DNA of 64,000 nt from the NCBI RefSeq assembly GCF_014202645.1, contig NZ_JACHHG010000001.1:186001-250000 (forward strand), written 5' to 3'. Every line of letters begins with the position of its first letter. Position 1 is the first letter of the stretch. This document shows positions 10,465-17,682 of this stretch, piece after piece. A program made the position numbers and the translations under genes. The notes under the pieces are model-generated. The model saw only the letters and a list, made by a program, of their open reading frames with translations. It had not been told where the DNA came from and did no database searches. Source of the stretch: Deinobacterium chartae. GTDB lineage: Bacteria > Deinococcota > Deinococci > Deinococcales > Deinococcaceae.

Positions 10465-10962
10465 ATGAAAAAATTGTTTCTGTCCCTCGGCCTGGCAGCG
10501 CTGCTCAGCAGCTGCGCTGTGGACGTCGTGGTCGGACCGGGCTCGGAGGGCATCACCGTTCCGAAGCTGACCAGCAACTTCGTCACCAACAGTGGCGAGT
10601 CCGTCATCTGCGACGACGCCTACACCACCCTCACCTACAGCTTCGAGTACGCCGGCAACCTGCTGGGCTGGCAGGAAACCTTCCGGGGCAGCCGCAGCGG
10701 AGAGCAGCGCAGCCGCTACGTCACCAACTACAGCACCGGCGGTTACGTGCGCTTCTCCTACGACTTCCCGCCGGGCAGCGCGCCGCTCTCGCTGCCCTCG
10801 CCGAACCTCTCGGCGTCCTCGGCGGCGTCCTTGCGTCCGCAGAGCATCGTGCCCACGCCCATCGCGGAGCTGGGGCGCACCAGCGTCAGCATCGCGGCCA
10901 ACTTCCCCAGCGGGACCGCTCCGGCGCGCAGCAACAGCTTGCGCGTCCTCGACTGCTTCTAA
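10465..10962 (+). CDS. Putative lipoprotein, second of three in tandem
   Basis: 165 residues from the ATG at 10465, chosen over 10450 because AAAGGA is well spaced before it and the signal peptide then begins MKKLFL. The lipobox LLSSC gives lipidated Cys17. Cys49 (VICDDA) is at the same position as in the first lipoprotein, and Cys164 is next to the C-terminus (LDCF). The two look like diverged paralogues, sharing the paired cysteines and the SI(I/V)PTP phrase. No known domain recognised; an envelope surface protein is the safest description. Confidence 0.8.
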   Translation: MKKLFLSLGLAALLSSCAVDVVVGPGSEGITVPKLTSNFVTNSGESVICDDAYTTLTYSFEYAGNLLGWQETFRGSRSGEQRSRYVTNYSTGGYVRFSYDFPPGSAPLSLPSPNLSASSAASLRPQSIVPTPIAELGRTSVSIAANFPSGTAPARSNSLRVLDCF

Positions 10963-10973
10963 TGTCATCAGGT

Positions 10974-10979
10974 TATCTT
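10974..10979 (+). promoter_or_regulatory. -10 element of third lipoprotein gene
   Basis: TATCTT lies six bases before the ATG at 10986, in a 23-base gap with no ribosome-binding site. The third gene therefore probably has its own leaderless transcript. Confidence 0.5.
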
Positions 10980-10985
10980 TCGCCC

Positions 10986-11366
10986 ATGCGCCTTCACCTG
11001 CTTTTTCCACTGCTCGCCCTTGGCCTCGCCGCCTGCAGCTCGACCCCGCCCAGCATCACTTCGTTCGAAGTGGTCCGCTGCAACGAACCCGGTTCGAACA
11101 AGGCCGTCTTCACCGCCCAGATCAATGGCAGCTTCCGGCAGGCTGACATCGCCTTCCGGGACGCGAACGACGCCATCATCCGGAAGCCCGACGGCTCGTA
11201 CGACCAGTACGAGCACGCCTTCTCGAACGACGTCACCACCAAGTCGGCTACGGTGCCTGCCGGTGCGGTCAAGGCCGAACTGTACGTATACCCGCTGCAG
11301 TCCGGGCTGAGCGCACTGGTCGCCAGCGATCAGCTCGACACCTTCTCGGCCGAGGGCTGCAAGTAA
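10986..11366 (+). CDS. Putative lipoprotein, third of three in tandem
   Basis: 126 residues. An upstream in-frame ATG at 10962 would precede the signal peptide with eight polar residues, so the ATG at 10986 is preferred; it gives a classic signal peptide ending in LAAC (Cys17) and lies six bases after a -10 hexamer. Cys32 (VVRCNE) and Cys125 (EGCK) mirror the paired-cysteine pattern of the two preceding lipoproteins, though sequence identity is low. The mature part is short and beta-rich. Function unknown. Confidence 0.78.
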   Translation: MRLHLLFPLLALGLAACSSTPPSITSFEVVRCNEPGSNKAVFTAQINGSFRQADIAFRDANDAIIRKPDGSYDQYEHAFSNDVTTKSATVPAGAVKAELYVYPLQSGLSALVASDQLDTFSAEGCK

Positions 11367-11414
11367 CGGGCACCTGCGACCGCGGGCGGGTCCACACGGA
11401 CCCGCCCGAACTGT

Positions 11415-11420
11415 TAGACT
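11415..11420 (+). promoter_or_regulatory. -10 element of leaderless small gene
   Basis: TAGACT lies seven bases before the ATG at 11428. Confidence 0.5.
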
Positions 11421-11427
11421 GGGCCAA

Positions 11428-11805
<378 letters not shown>

Positions 11806-11820
11806 GGTCCTCTCCTCCGG

Positions 11821-11847
11821 CTCCTCGGGATTCCCGAGGAGTTTTTT
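11821..11847 (+). terminator. Intrinsic terminator
   Basis: An 8-bp stem (11821-11828 with 11834-11841) with a 5-base loop is followed by TTTTTT. It is the most canonical intrinsic terminator in the window and ends the 11428-11805 transcript. Confidence 0.9.
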
Positions 11848-11964
11848 CCGGACAGGTCACGGGGCGCGGCGCCCCGCGCTCCCAAACGGCCCCGTGCGCC
11901 ATTTGTATGGACCGGTCATGTGAAACTGACTAGCATTTCTTAACAGAACGGTAGCATCCGCGTT

Positions 11965-11970
11965 CATAAT
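11965..11970 (+). promoter_or_regulatory. -10 element with abutting GGAGGT
   Basis: CATAAT lies six bases before the ATG at 11977. The six intervening bases are GGAGGT, a perfect anti-Shine-Dalgarno complement with zero spacing, hence probably non-functional as a ribosome-binding site. Confidence 0.5.
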
Positions 11971-11976
11971 GGAGGT

Positions 11977-12651
11977 ATGAGCAGTACCGATCTGTACGCA
12001 CGGTTTGGCCCCTACGGCAAAGAGATCTGGCGCGAAGAGGCCGAGTACCTGCGTACCCTCTCGCCCAGCGAACTGGACACCTTCATCACCCGAGCCCGCA
12101 GCTCGGCCCAGCGGATCGCGGCCCAGCGCCAGGCTGGGAACCGCCCCGAACCCTCGCATACGCTGGTGTCCTTCGGGCGACTGCCCGACTTGGGGGTGCG
12201 CCGCACCATCGTGGACTTCGCGGCGCTGTTCACCGACCGTGACTCCCCGTTCGGACGCGGCGCGGAGAGCGTCCTGTTCGCCGCCTACCTGCGCGCCATC
12301 CTCGAGATGGGCGGCGTAGACTGCACCCTGGCCGTCGGCCGCGCCCGCTTCACCTACGCGGGCGGGCAGACCTACGAGCGCGATCACGCCTGGATCGAAC
12401 TCGGCGAGGACGTGATCGACGCCAACGTGGACACCCTGACCGAACTGGCCGACGTGCCCGAAACGCTGCAGGTCGCTCCGTACTGGGGTCCGCGCGACCG
12501 GCTGCCCGGCCGCACCCTGCAGCGCCTGCGCACCCTTCCGATCGAGCGCGAAGCGATCGAGATCGGAGCGGATTTCCCGCGCCGCCGCGCCGCCGCCATC
12601 CGCTTCGTTCAACGGGTGCTCGAGAGCGCGGACACCGCAGCCGCCTCCTGA
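11977..12651 (+). CDS. Hypothetical protein with transglutaminase-like core
   Basis: 224 residues, cytoplasmic. The middle (about residues 104-150) resembles a transglutaminase/protease core: a helix SVLFAAYLRAILEMGGV, then RDHAWIELG and IDANVD, which would supply the His and Asp of a Cys-His-Asp triad. The cysteine expected at the N-terminus of that helix is not visible (AES occupies the place), so if homologous the protein is probably not a classical cysteine enzyme. The C-terminus is Arg-rich and helical. It converges on a TPR gene; a 14-bp inverted repeat lies between. Confidence 0.65.
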   Translation: MSSTDLYARFGPYGKEIWREEAEYLRTLSPSELDTFITRARSSAQRIAAQRQAGNRPEPSHTLVSFGRLPDLGVRRTIVDFAALFTDRDSPFGRGAESVLFAAYLRAILEMGGVDCTLAVGRARFTYAGGQTYERDHAWIELGEDVIDANVDTLTELADVPETLQVAPYWGPRDRLPGRTLQRLRTLPIEREAIEIGADFPRRRAAAIRFVQRVLESADTAAAS

Positions 12652-12662
12652 ACCTTTCCGCT

Positions 12663-12707
12663 GCGCCTGAGCCGACCGGTCAGTTCATGTCCAGTCGGCT
12701 CAGGCGC
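12663..12707. terminator. Inverted repeat between convergent genes
   Basis: A perfect 14-bp inverted repeat (12663-12676 with 12694-12707) with a 17-base loop. The right arm encodes the last codons of the TPR gene. No T-run follows on either strand, so termination is plausible but not certain. Confidence 0.55.
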
Positions 12708-13309
12708 GCTTCTACCTCGAGCTGGCCCGCGCGGTTTTCGTCCTCGAAGTAGGCCAGCCGCGCCGCCTCGAGGTGCGCGCGCGCCTGAGCGGTCTGTCCC
12801 TGACTGATCGCCAAGTCGGCGCGGGCCAGCTCGGCCTCGGCTTCGCCCACCACGTCGTCGGTGGCGCGGGCCAGCTCGGCCGCCGCCTCGAAGTGACGGG
12901 AAGCGCCCGGCAGGTCACCGCCCGCCTGGGCCAGCAGGCCGCGCTCGATGTGCAGTGCGACCCGTGCGAAGTCATCGGACAGCAGCGCCGCTTCGGCCTC
13001 GAGATACCCCCGCGCGCCCCCGAGGTCGCCCCCCAGGCGGGCCGCGCGGGCCAGGCCGTGCAGGGCGCGCGCCTCGCCCGCCGCGTCCCCGCGGGCGCGC
13101 GCCTCGAGGCGCAGCTCACCGAACACGCCGGAGGCCTCGGTGTGGCGGCCCTGAGCACTCAGGGCCTGCGCCAGCCCCAGCCGTGCGGCCGCGCGCAGGT
13201 CCTCGGCCGAGTCCGGGTGGGCCAGCAGGGCACGAAACGTCTCCTCGGCCTGCGGGTACTCGTGATCGTCCATGTAAATCCAGGCCTGTTTCAGAGAGAG
13301 TTCTGCCAT
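12680..13309 (-). CDS. Tetratricopeptide-repeat protein
   Basis: 209 residues made almost entirely of helix-turn-helix repeats of about 34-40 residues (for example AEETFRALLAHPD, AARLGLAQALSAQGRH, ALHGLARAARLGG, AHLEAARLAYFED), roughly five TPR units with the usual small-residue spacing. No catalytic domain, signal peptide or membrane segment, so it is a cytoplasmic protein-binding scaffold with unknown partner. The ATG follows TAAGGT by six bases. The 3' end is embedded in a large inverted repeat shared with the convergent gene. Confidence 0.85.
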   Translation of the reverse strand: MAELSLKQAWIYMDDHEYPQAEETFRALLAHPDSAEDLRAAARLGLAQALSAQGRHTEASGVFGELRLEARARGDAAGEARALHGLARAARLGGDLGGARGYLEAEAALLSDDFARVALHIERGLLAQAGGDLPGASRHFEAAAELARATDDVVGEAEAELARADLAISQGQTAQARAHLEAARLAYFEDENRAGQLEVEARLSRLDMN

Positions 13310-13315
13310 CTCTTT

Positions 13316-13321
13316 ACCTTA
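13316..13321 (-). promoter_or_regulatory. -10-like element of TPR gene
   Basis: TAAGGT on the minus strand lies six bases before the ATG at 13309. It is a poor match to the consensus, and the intervening AAAGAG could instead act as a weak ribosome-binding site. Confidence 0.35.
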
Positions 13322-13353
13322 CCGCGCCCACCACAGACCCACCATGCCCGCTC

Positions 13354-14787
13354 TCACAGCGCCGGAGCGTGGGCCAAAGCCGCCGCCAGCCGCCGCACCC
13401 CCTGTTCGATCACCGGCGGCTCGAGGTGCGCGAAGGTCATCAGCGCCGCGGGCACGGCCCGGCGCAGCGCGAAGCGCCCAGCCGTGTCCACGCCGACCCG
13501 GGCGTGCGCGGCCGCCTCGAGCAGCGCGGCCTCGCTGATCCCGCGCGGCAACCGGACGTACAGGTGCAGCCCGGCTCCGCTCGAGGGCACCTCCCAGTCG
13601 GGCAGGTGGGTGCGCAGCGCCTCGAGCAGCGCGTGCTGCCGCTCGAGCGCGCGGGCCCGCGCCCGGCGCAGGTGGCGCGCAAAACCGCCCGAGTTCAGGA
13701 AGTCGGCCAGCGCCAGGCTGTCCAGGGTAGGCGGCTGGCGATCGGTGAGGTAACGGGTGGCCGCGAGCGCCGCGATCAAGGGAGGCGGAGCCACCAGGTA
13801 ACCGGCGCGCAAGGCGGGCGAGAGGCTCTTGGAAAACGTGCCCACGTATACCACCGTCTGCGGGGCCAGCCCCTGCAGCGCCGAAAGCGGACGTGACTCG
13901 AAACGGAACTCCGAGTTGTAATCGTCCTCGATCACCCACGCCCCCACCCTCGAGGCCCACTCGAGCAGCTCGAGGCGCCGCGCGAGCGGCAGCACCGCGC
14001 CGGTCGGGAACTGGTGCGCCGGGGTGGTGTACAGCAGGTCCGCACGCTCGGGCAACTGCGCGGGGTCCAGGCCCTGCTCGTCCACGCCCACCGGCACCAC
14101 CGTAGCCCCCGTGGCCGCAAACACGCGCCGGCCCGCAAGGTAACCCGGGTCCTCCACCGCCGCCACCCGGCCCGCCTCGAGAAAGGTACGCGCCAGCGCG
14201 TCCAGGCTGCCTTGCGAGCCGCTTGAGAGCATCACCATGTCGGGGGTGGCCAGCACCCCGCGCTCGCGCACCAGGTACGCGCACAGCGCCTCGCGGGTCT
14301 CCAGCGGTCCCAGCTCGTCACCGTAACCGCCCAGCAGGCCGCGCAGGTCACGGGCGCGCGCGCGCAGCGACGCCGCCCACTCGTCGCTGGGAAACAGCTC
14401 GGTTGGCACCTTGCCCACCCGGAAGTCGATCTCGACCGCCTGCGAAGCGGTGGTAAACGGTCCCTCGAGGGCCCGGCGTGCCCAGTCGCTGAGCCGCAGC
14501 GGCGGCGGCGGGCTCGACAGCGGCTGCGATTCGGTCGGGGGCACGTCGGCCACAAAGGTGCCCGAGCCGGGGCGGGTCACGAGATAGCCCTCGGCGACCA
14601 GCAGGTCAAAAGCCTCGAGGACCGTGTTGCGCGCCACCTGCCAGCGCTGCGCGAAGGCCCGCGACGAAGGCAGCCGGCTGCCCGGCGGCAAGGCTCCTTG
14701 CAAGATGGCCTGCCGCAGGGTGCGGTACACCTGACGGTACAGGGCCGTATCGGCATCGGGCAGCAGCGGAGGCAACATCAGCCCCAT
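13354..14787 (-). CDS. MocR/PdxR-type GntR regulator with aminotransferase domain
   Basis: 477 residues, typical for the subfamily. The N-terminal GntR winged helix (YRQVYRTLRQAILQG, LPPGSRLPSSRAFAQ, ARNTVLEAFDLLVAEGYL; about residues 17-80) is fused to a fold-type-I aminotransferase domain. PLP-site motifs are visible: VIEDDYNSEFRF with the cofactor aspartate and GTFSKSLSPALRAGY with the Schiff-base lysine. Such proteins sense PLP or amino compounds; PdxR members control pyridoxal 5'-phosphate synthesis. No pdxS/pdxT is next to it here, so the target is unknown. ATGs at 14787 and 14778 are both possible starts. Confidence 0.93.
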   Translation of the reverse strand: MGLMLPPLLPDADTALYRQVYRTLRQAILQGALPPGSRLPSSRAFAQRWQVARNTVLEAFDLLVAEGYLVTRPGSGTFVADVPPTESQPLSSPPPPLRLSDWARRALEGPFTTASQAVEIDFRVGKVPTELFPSDEWAASLRARARDLRGLLGGYGDELGPLETREALCAYLVRERGVLATPDMVMLSSGSQGSLDALARTFLEAGRVAAVEDPGYLAGRRVFAATGATVVPVGVDEQGLDPAQLPERADLLYTTPAHQFPTGAVLPLARRLELLEWASRVGAWVIEDDYNSEFRFESRPLSALQGLAPQTVVYVGTFSKSLSPALRAGYLVAPPPLIAALAATRYLTDRQPPTLDSLALADFLNSGGFARHLRRARARALERQHALLEALRTHLPDWEVPSSGAGLHLYVRLPRGISEAALLEAAAHARVGVDTAGRFALRRAVPAALMTFAHLEPPVIEQGVRRLAAALAHAPAL

Positions 14788-14900
14788 TGTGCTGCATCGC
14801 GGGAACTCCGGGGGCGCGCCGTGTGGCCTGAGCGCAAAACGTTAAGAAAGCGTCGCTTCGCCCGCCGTACCGCACGGCACTTTTCCTCAGAGGCCCCGGC

Positions 14901-14906
14901 TATGCT
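14901..14906 (+). promoter_or_regulatory. -10 element of leaderless gene
   Basis: TATGCT lies six bases before the GTG at 14913; the intervening GGGAGG is too close to the start codon to serve as a normal ribosome-binding site. Confidence 0.5.
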
Positions 14907-14912
14907 GGGAGG

Positions 14913-15443
14913 GTGAACGTACAGGAACGGCCGGTCGCGGCGCTGCTGCGCGAGTACCAGGATTACGTCCTGGCCTACCGGCTGCGCCACGCGCTGGGCG
15001 GGCGGGTCGCTCCGCCCGGGCTGCAGCTCGACCTGCAGCAGTACGCGGCGCGGCGGGTCCGCCGACAACTGCTGGCACACGCGCTGGTGCGCAAGGAAAT
15101 CCCGCTGGCCGGTCTGGACGAACTCGACCGCCTCACCCTGGAAACCGCTTACGGCTTCTGGCACAACCCGGTCGAAGTCACCGGCTTTCTGCGGGCCGCG
15201 CTGCGTCAGGGCGGGCACCCGGCGCTCTCACGGCCCGAGGCTTTCCTCGAGCTGCTCAGCGCCGCCGAGCGCGAACGGCTGGGAGAGGCGCGCAGCAGGG
15301 TCAGCGCCTACTACCAGGCCTGCTTGTGGCTGGGCGTTCCCGGCCTCGACCCGGATGCCCTCGAGCACGCGCATGCCCGCCTCGAGGCGCAGACGCTTCC
15401 GATTTTTATAGACGAGCTGCAAGACTGCGGTTTCTCCGGCTGA
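14913..15443 (+). CDS. Hypothetical helical protein, 176 residues
   Basis: Mostly alpha-helical, charged and soluble, with no signal peptide. The GTG start follows TATGCT. No motif is recognised; the N-terminal part (LLREYQDYVLAYRLRHALGG) and the later AYYQACLWLGVPGLDPD look conserved-protein-like rather than random. It lies 35 bases before comF but each gene has its own -10 element. Function unknown. Confidence 0.7.
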   Translation: MNVQERPVAALLREYQDYVLAYRLRHALGGRVAPPGLQLDLQQYAARRVRRQLLAHALVRKEIPLAGLDELDRLTLETAYGFWHNPVEVTGFLRAALRQGGHPALSRPEAFLELLSAAERERLGEARSRVSAYYQACLWLGVPGLDPDALEHAHARLEAQTLPIFIDELQDCGFSG

Positions 15444-15467
15444 CCTGAACACATGCCTGACCTCTGG

Positions 15468-15473
15468 CATACT
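15468..15473 (+). promoter_or_regulatory. -10 element of comF
   Basis: CATACT in CTGGCATACT lies five bases before the ATG at 15479. Flanking 7-base repeats CATGCCT (15452-15458) and AGGCATG (15475-15481) form an inverted pair around it and could be an operator. Confidence 0.5.
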
Positions 15474-15478
15474 GAGGC

Positions 15479-16123
15479 ATGTCCCCGCACGCCTTGCCCG
15501 AGCTGCTGTCCGGTCTGCTGCGCGCCCTGCTGCCCCGCGCCTGCCCGGCCTGCCACCGGCCGCTCGGGTCAGCAGCCGGGTTGTGCGCCGACTGCCTGGA
15601 ACGCTATACGGGCGTGGTCTGGCGGCACTCTCCGCTCCTGGAACACACCGAACCGCATCTGGTCACCCTGGGGCCTTACGAGCGCGGGCTGCGCCGGGCC
15701 AGCCAGGCGCTGAAGTACGCGGGCAGCCGCGAACTGGCCGTGGCCTTCGCCGGGCCGCTGGCAGCTGCCGTACCAAAGAGCTGGCAGGCCCAGGCGGTGT
15801 GCGCGGTTCCGTTGCATCCCAGTCGCCAACGCCAGCGCGGCTACAACCAGTCCGAGCTGCTGGGGCGCGCCCTGGCCGCCCGGCTGGCGCTGCCGTACCT
15901 GCCGCTGCTGGTCCGTACCCGCGCCACCCGCCAGCAGGCCCGCCTGCGTGCGGATCAGCGCGCCGCCAACGTACGCGATGCGTTCGTCTGCCGCGCCACC
16001 CCGCCCGAACGGGTGATCCTGACCGACGACGTGCTGACTACGGGCAGCACCCTGCTCGCCTGTGCGCGGGCACTGCGCGCAGCCGGCGCACGCGAGGTTT
16101 TTTTCGTGACGGTCGCGCGCTGA
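15479..16123 (+). CDS. comF: ComF-family phosphoribosyltransferase-like protein
   Basis: 214 residues. The N-terminus carries a four-cysteine zinc motif (CPACH ... CADC), and the C-terminal half is a type I PRTase fold with the PRPP loop VILTDDVLTTGSTL. AVPLHPSRQRQRGYNQSELL is the typical ComF central motif. ComF is needed for DNA uptake across the inner membrane in naturally competent bacteria, and Deinococcus species are transformable. No other competence genes are adjacent. Confidence 0.92.
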   Translation: MSPHALPELLSGLLRALLPRACPACHRPLGSAAGLCADCLERYTGVVWRHSPLLEHTEPHLVTLGPYERGLRRASQALKYAGSRELAVAFAGPLAAAVPKSWQAQAVCAVPLHPSRQRQRGYNQSELLGRALAARLALPYLPLLVRTRATRQQARLRADQRAANVRDAFVCRATPPERVILTDDVLTTGSTLLACARALRAAGAREVFFVTVAR

Positions 16124-16156
16124 GGCCGCAATTTTGGCAATCCTGGGACAGCACAC

Positions 16157-16184
16157 CTTAAACGTCCGTGACAACAGGTATGCT
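16157..16184 (+). promoter_or_regulatory. Promoter with long structured leader
   Basis: CTTAAA (16157-16162), 16 bases, then TATGCT (16179-16184). The next start is at 16329, giving a leader of about 140 bases with a 7-bp stem (TGACGGT 16192-16198 with ACCGTCA 16210-16216) and the palindrome GCCCGTACGGGC (16286-16297) before a good ribosome-binding site. Confidence 0.45.
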
Positions 16185-16328
16185 AAAGCACTGACGGTTG
16201 TCAAGCGGCACCGTCACAGATGCCGCCCCTGCGGCCTCACCCCCGGCTTCCGGGGCATCCCCGCCCAATCTAACTACCGGCCCGGGCCCGTACGGGCACC
16301 GGTTGCCGCTTATTCACGGAGGTAACCC

Positions 16329-16811
16329 ATGGCGACCGCCACGCTCCCCGCTCGGGGTGCCCGTACGGCTGCACCCACGCGCAAGCCCGCCGAAGAAAAA
16401 ATCCTCGAGGTTCTGCCTACCCGCTCCGAATGGAACGAGGTAGATCTGGCCAAGACCGTGGGTCTGACCCCCACCCACGTGCGCAACGCCCTCGGCTCGC
16501 TGCTCGAGCAGGGCCTGGTTCGCCAGATCAGCGTTTACGGTGACTCCAAAACCTACTACGGCATGGCCTCCTCGGGCCTCGAGCCGGTCGAAGCCGGTCC
16601 GCTCACCCGCGAAGCCGAACGGGTTCTCACCCACCTGCAAGACCGGCCCGACACCATCTCCAACATCGCCCACACCCTGCGCCTCAGCCGCGCCCAGGTG
16701 GAAAGCGCGCTGGCCCTGCTCGAGGCCAACGACCTGATCGCCTGCTCCTTCGTGGGCATGCTGGTGGTCTTCCGCACCCGCGACTGGACCAGCCACGACC
16801 TGAAGATCTGA
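16329..16811 (+). CDS. Tandem winged-helix DNA-binding protein
   Basis: 160 residues. After a basic, Pro/Ala-rich N-terminal tail come two winged helix-turn-helix units: VDLAKTVGLTPTHVRNALGSLLEQGLV (about residues 39-65) and ISNIAHTLRLSRAQVESALALLEANDLI (about 112-140). No effector domain, so it may be a small constitutive or architectural regulator. Unlike most genes here it has a clear GGAGGT ribosome-binding site six bases from the ATG and a long structured leader. The target is unknown. Confidence 0.8.
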   Translation: MATATLPARGARTAAPTRKPAEEKILEVLPTRSEWNEVDLAKTVGLTPTHVRNALGSLLEQGLVRQISVYGDSKTYYGMASSGLEPVEAGPLTREAERVLTHLQDRPDTISNIAHTLRLSRAQVESALALLEANDLIACSFVGMLVVFRTRDWTSHDLKI

Positions 16812-16822
16812 AGCGGGCATCG

Positions 16823-16863
16823 GCGGTGCGGCGGGACTGGAACCAGCAGTCCCGCCGCATCGC
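16823..16863. terminator. Hairpin between convergent genes
   Basis: Arms 16823-16839 and 16847-16863 pair over 17 positions with one mismatch (G-U in RNA) and a 7-base loop. It lies between the winged-helix gene and the convergent DUF1684 gene; no T-tract follows. Confidence 0.6.
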
Positions 16864-16881
16864 TGTCACGGCCCTCCAGCC

Positions 16882-17406
16882 TCAACCGACGAAATCCAGC
16901 TCCCCGGCCCGCACCTCGAGGCTCAGCCAGTTCTGGCGGGGCGGCAGCGGGCACGACCAGCCCTCCTGGTACGCACAGTACGGGTTGTAGGCCAAGTTGA
17001 AGTCCAGCAGCACCTCCCCGCCCTCGAGCGGTGCGTCCAGGTAGCGTCCGGTGCCGTAGGTCTCGCGTCCGCTGGTCGCGTCACGAAAGGGCACGAAGGC
17101 CCGTTGGGGCTCCGGGTCTCCTGCCGGGGCGAACAGGTCCAGTTGCGCGCGTCCGGTGGGCAGCTCGAACTCGGCGTAACCCAGGCGCACGAACAGGCGC
17201 GCCTCGCCGCTGGTGGTCGCCAGCTCGATTTCCTCCACGCTACCTGCAGGAACGACCGCCGCACGCACCCGGTAGGCCTCGTCCGGGGCAAAGTAGCGCA
17301 GCCCGCTGAACGCCGAGCGCTGCGCGGCCTCGAGGGGGCCCTGCGCCGAGGCGAAGTGGGCGTCCTTGCGGCGCCGGAAGTCGAGCAGTTCCTCCGCGTA
17401 GCTCAC
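16882..17406 (-). CDS. DUF1684 family protein
   Basis: 174 residues. The family hallmark is near the C-terminus: DFNLAYNPYCAY followed by WSCPLPPRQNWL, with ETYGTGRYLDAPL before it. DUF1684 proteins are widespread cytoplasmic proteins without an established function. The GTG start overlaps the stop of the upstream S4-domain gene (GTGA), so the two are translated together. Confidence 0.9.
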   Translation of the reverse strand: MSYAEELLDFRRRKDAHFASAQGPLEAAQRSAFSGLRYFAPDEAYRVRAAVVPAGSVEEIELATTSGEARLFVRLGYAEFELPTGRAQLDLFAPAGDPEPQRAFVPFRDATSGRETYGTGRYLDAPLEGGEVLLDFNLAYNPYCAYQEGWSCPLPPRQNWLSLEVRAGELDFVG

Positions 17407-17612
17407 AGGCTCACCCGTGCGACCCGACCCTCGAACTCGACCTGATCGCCGTTGCGCAGCTTACGACGGCGGCGGGTCTCGACCTCGCCGTTCACCCGCA
17501 CCTGTCCGGACTGCACCACGATCTTGGCTTCTCCGCCGCTGTCCACCCAGTCGTTGTATTTCAGCCAGTCTTGCAGGTCAATGACCGCTTCGGATCCTTC
17601 GTGTGCGTTCAT
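17403..17612 (-). CDS. Small S4-domain RNA-binding protein (YbcJ-like)
   Basis: 69 residues, essentially one S4 domain: IDLQDWLKYNDWVDSGGEAK, QVRVNGEVETRRRRKL, and GDQVEFEG. Single-domain S4 proteins of this type bind structured RNA, often ribosomal. The much longer open frame upstream is rejected because it runs through a strong inverted repeat and reads as low-complexity Arg/Pro; the ATG at 17612 follows TACAGT by seven bases. Coupled to the DUF1684 gene by a 4-base overlap. Confidence 0.88.
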   Translation of the reverse strand: MNAHEGSEAVIDLQDWLKYNDWVDSGGEAKIVVQSGQVRVNGEVETRRRRKLRNGDQVEFEGRVARVSL

Positions 17613-17619
17613 GCGCCCT

Positions 17620-17625
17620 ACTGTA
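17620..17625 (-). promoter_or_regulatory. -10 element of S4 gene
   Basis: TACAGT on the minus strand lies seven bases before the ATG at 17612, predicting a leaderless mRNA. Confidence 0.5.
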
Positions 17626-17628
17626 GCC

Positions 17629-17665
17629 GAATCGGGCCCGCGCAACTGACGCGCGGGCCCGATTC
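17629..17665 (-). terminator. Inverted repeat after the dockerin gene
   Basis: A perfect 14-bp inverted repeat (17629-17642 with 17652-17665) with a 9-base loop, 17 bases downstream of the dockerin gene's stop and directly upstream of the S4 promoter. No T-tract follows. Confidence 0.65.
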
Positions 17666-17682
17666 GCGACCTGCTGCGAACC

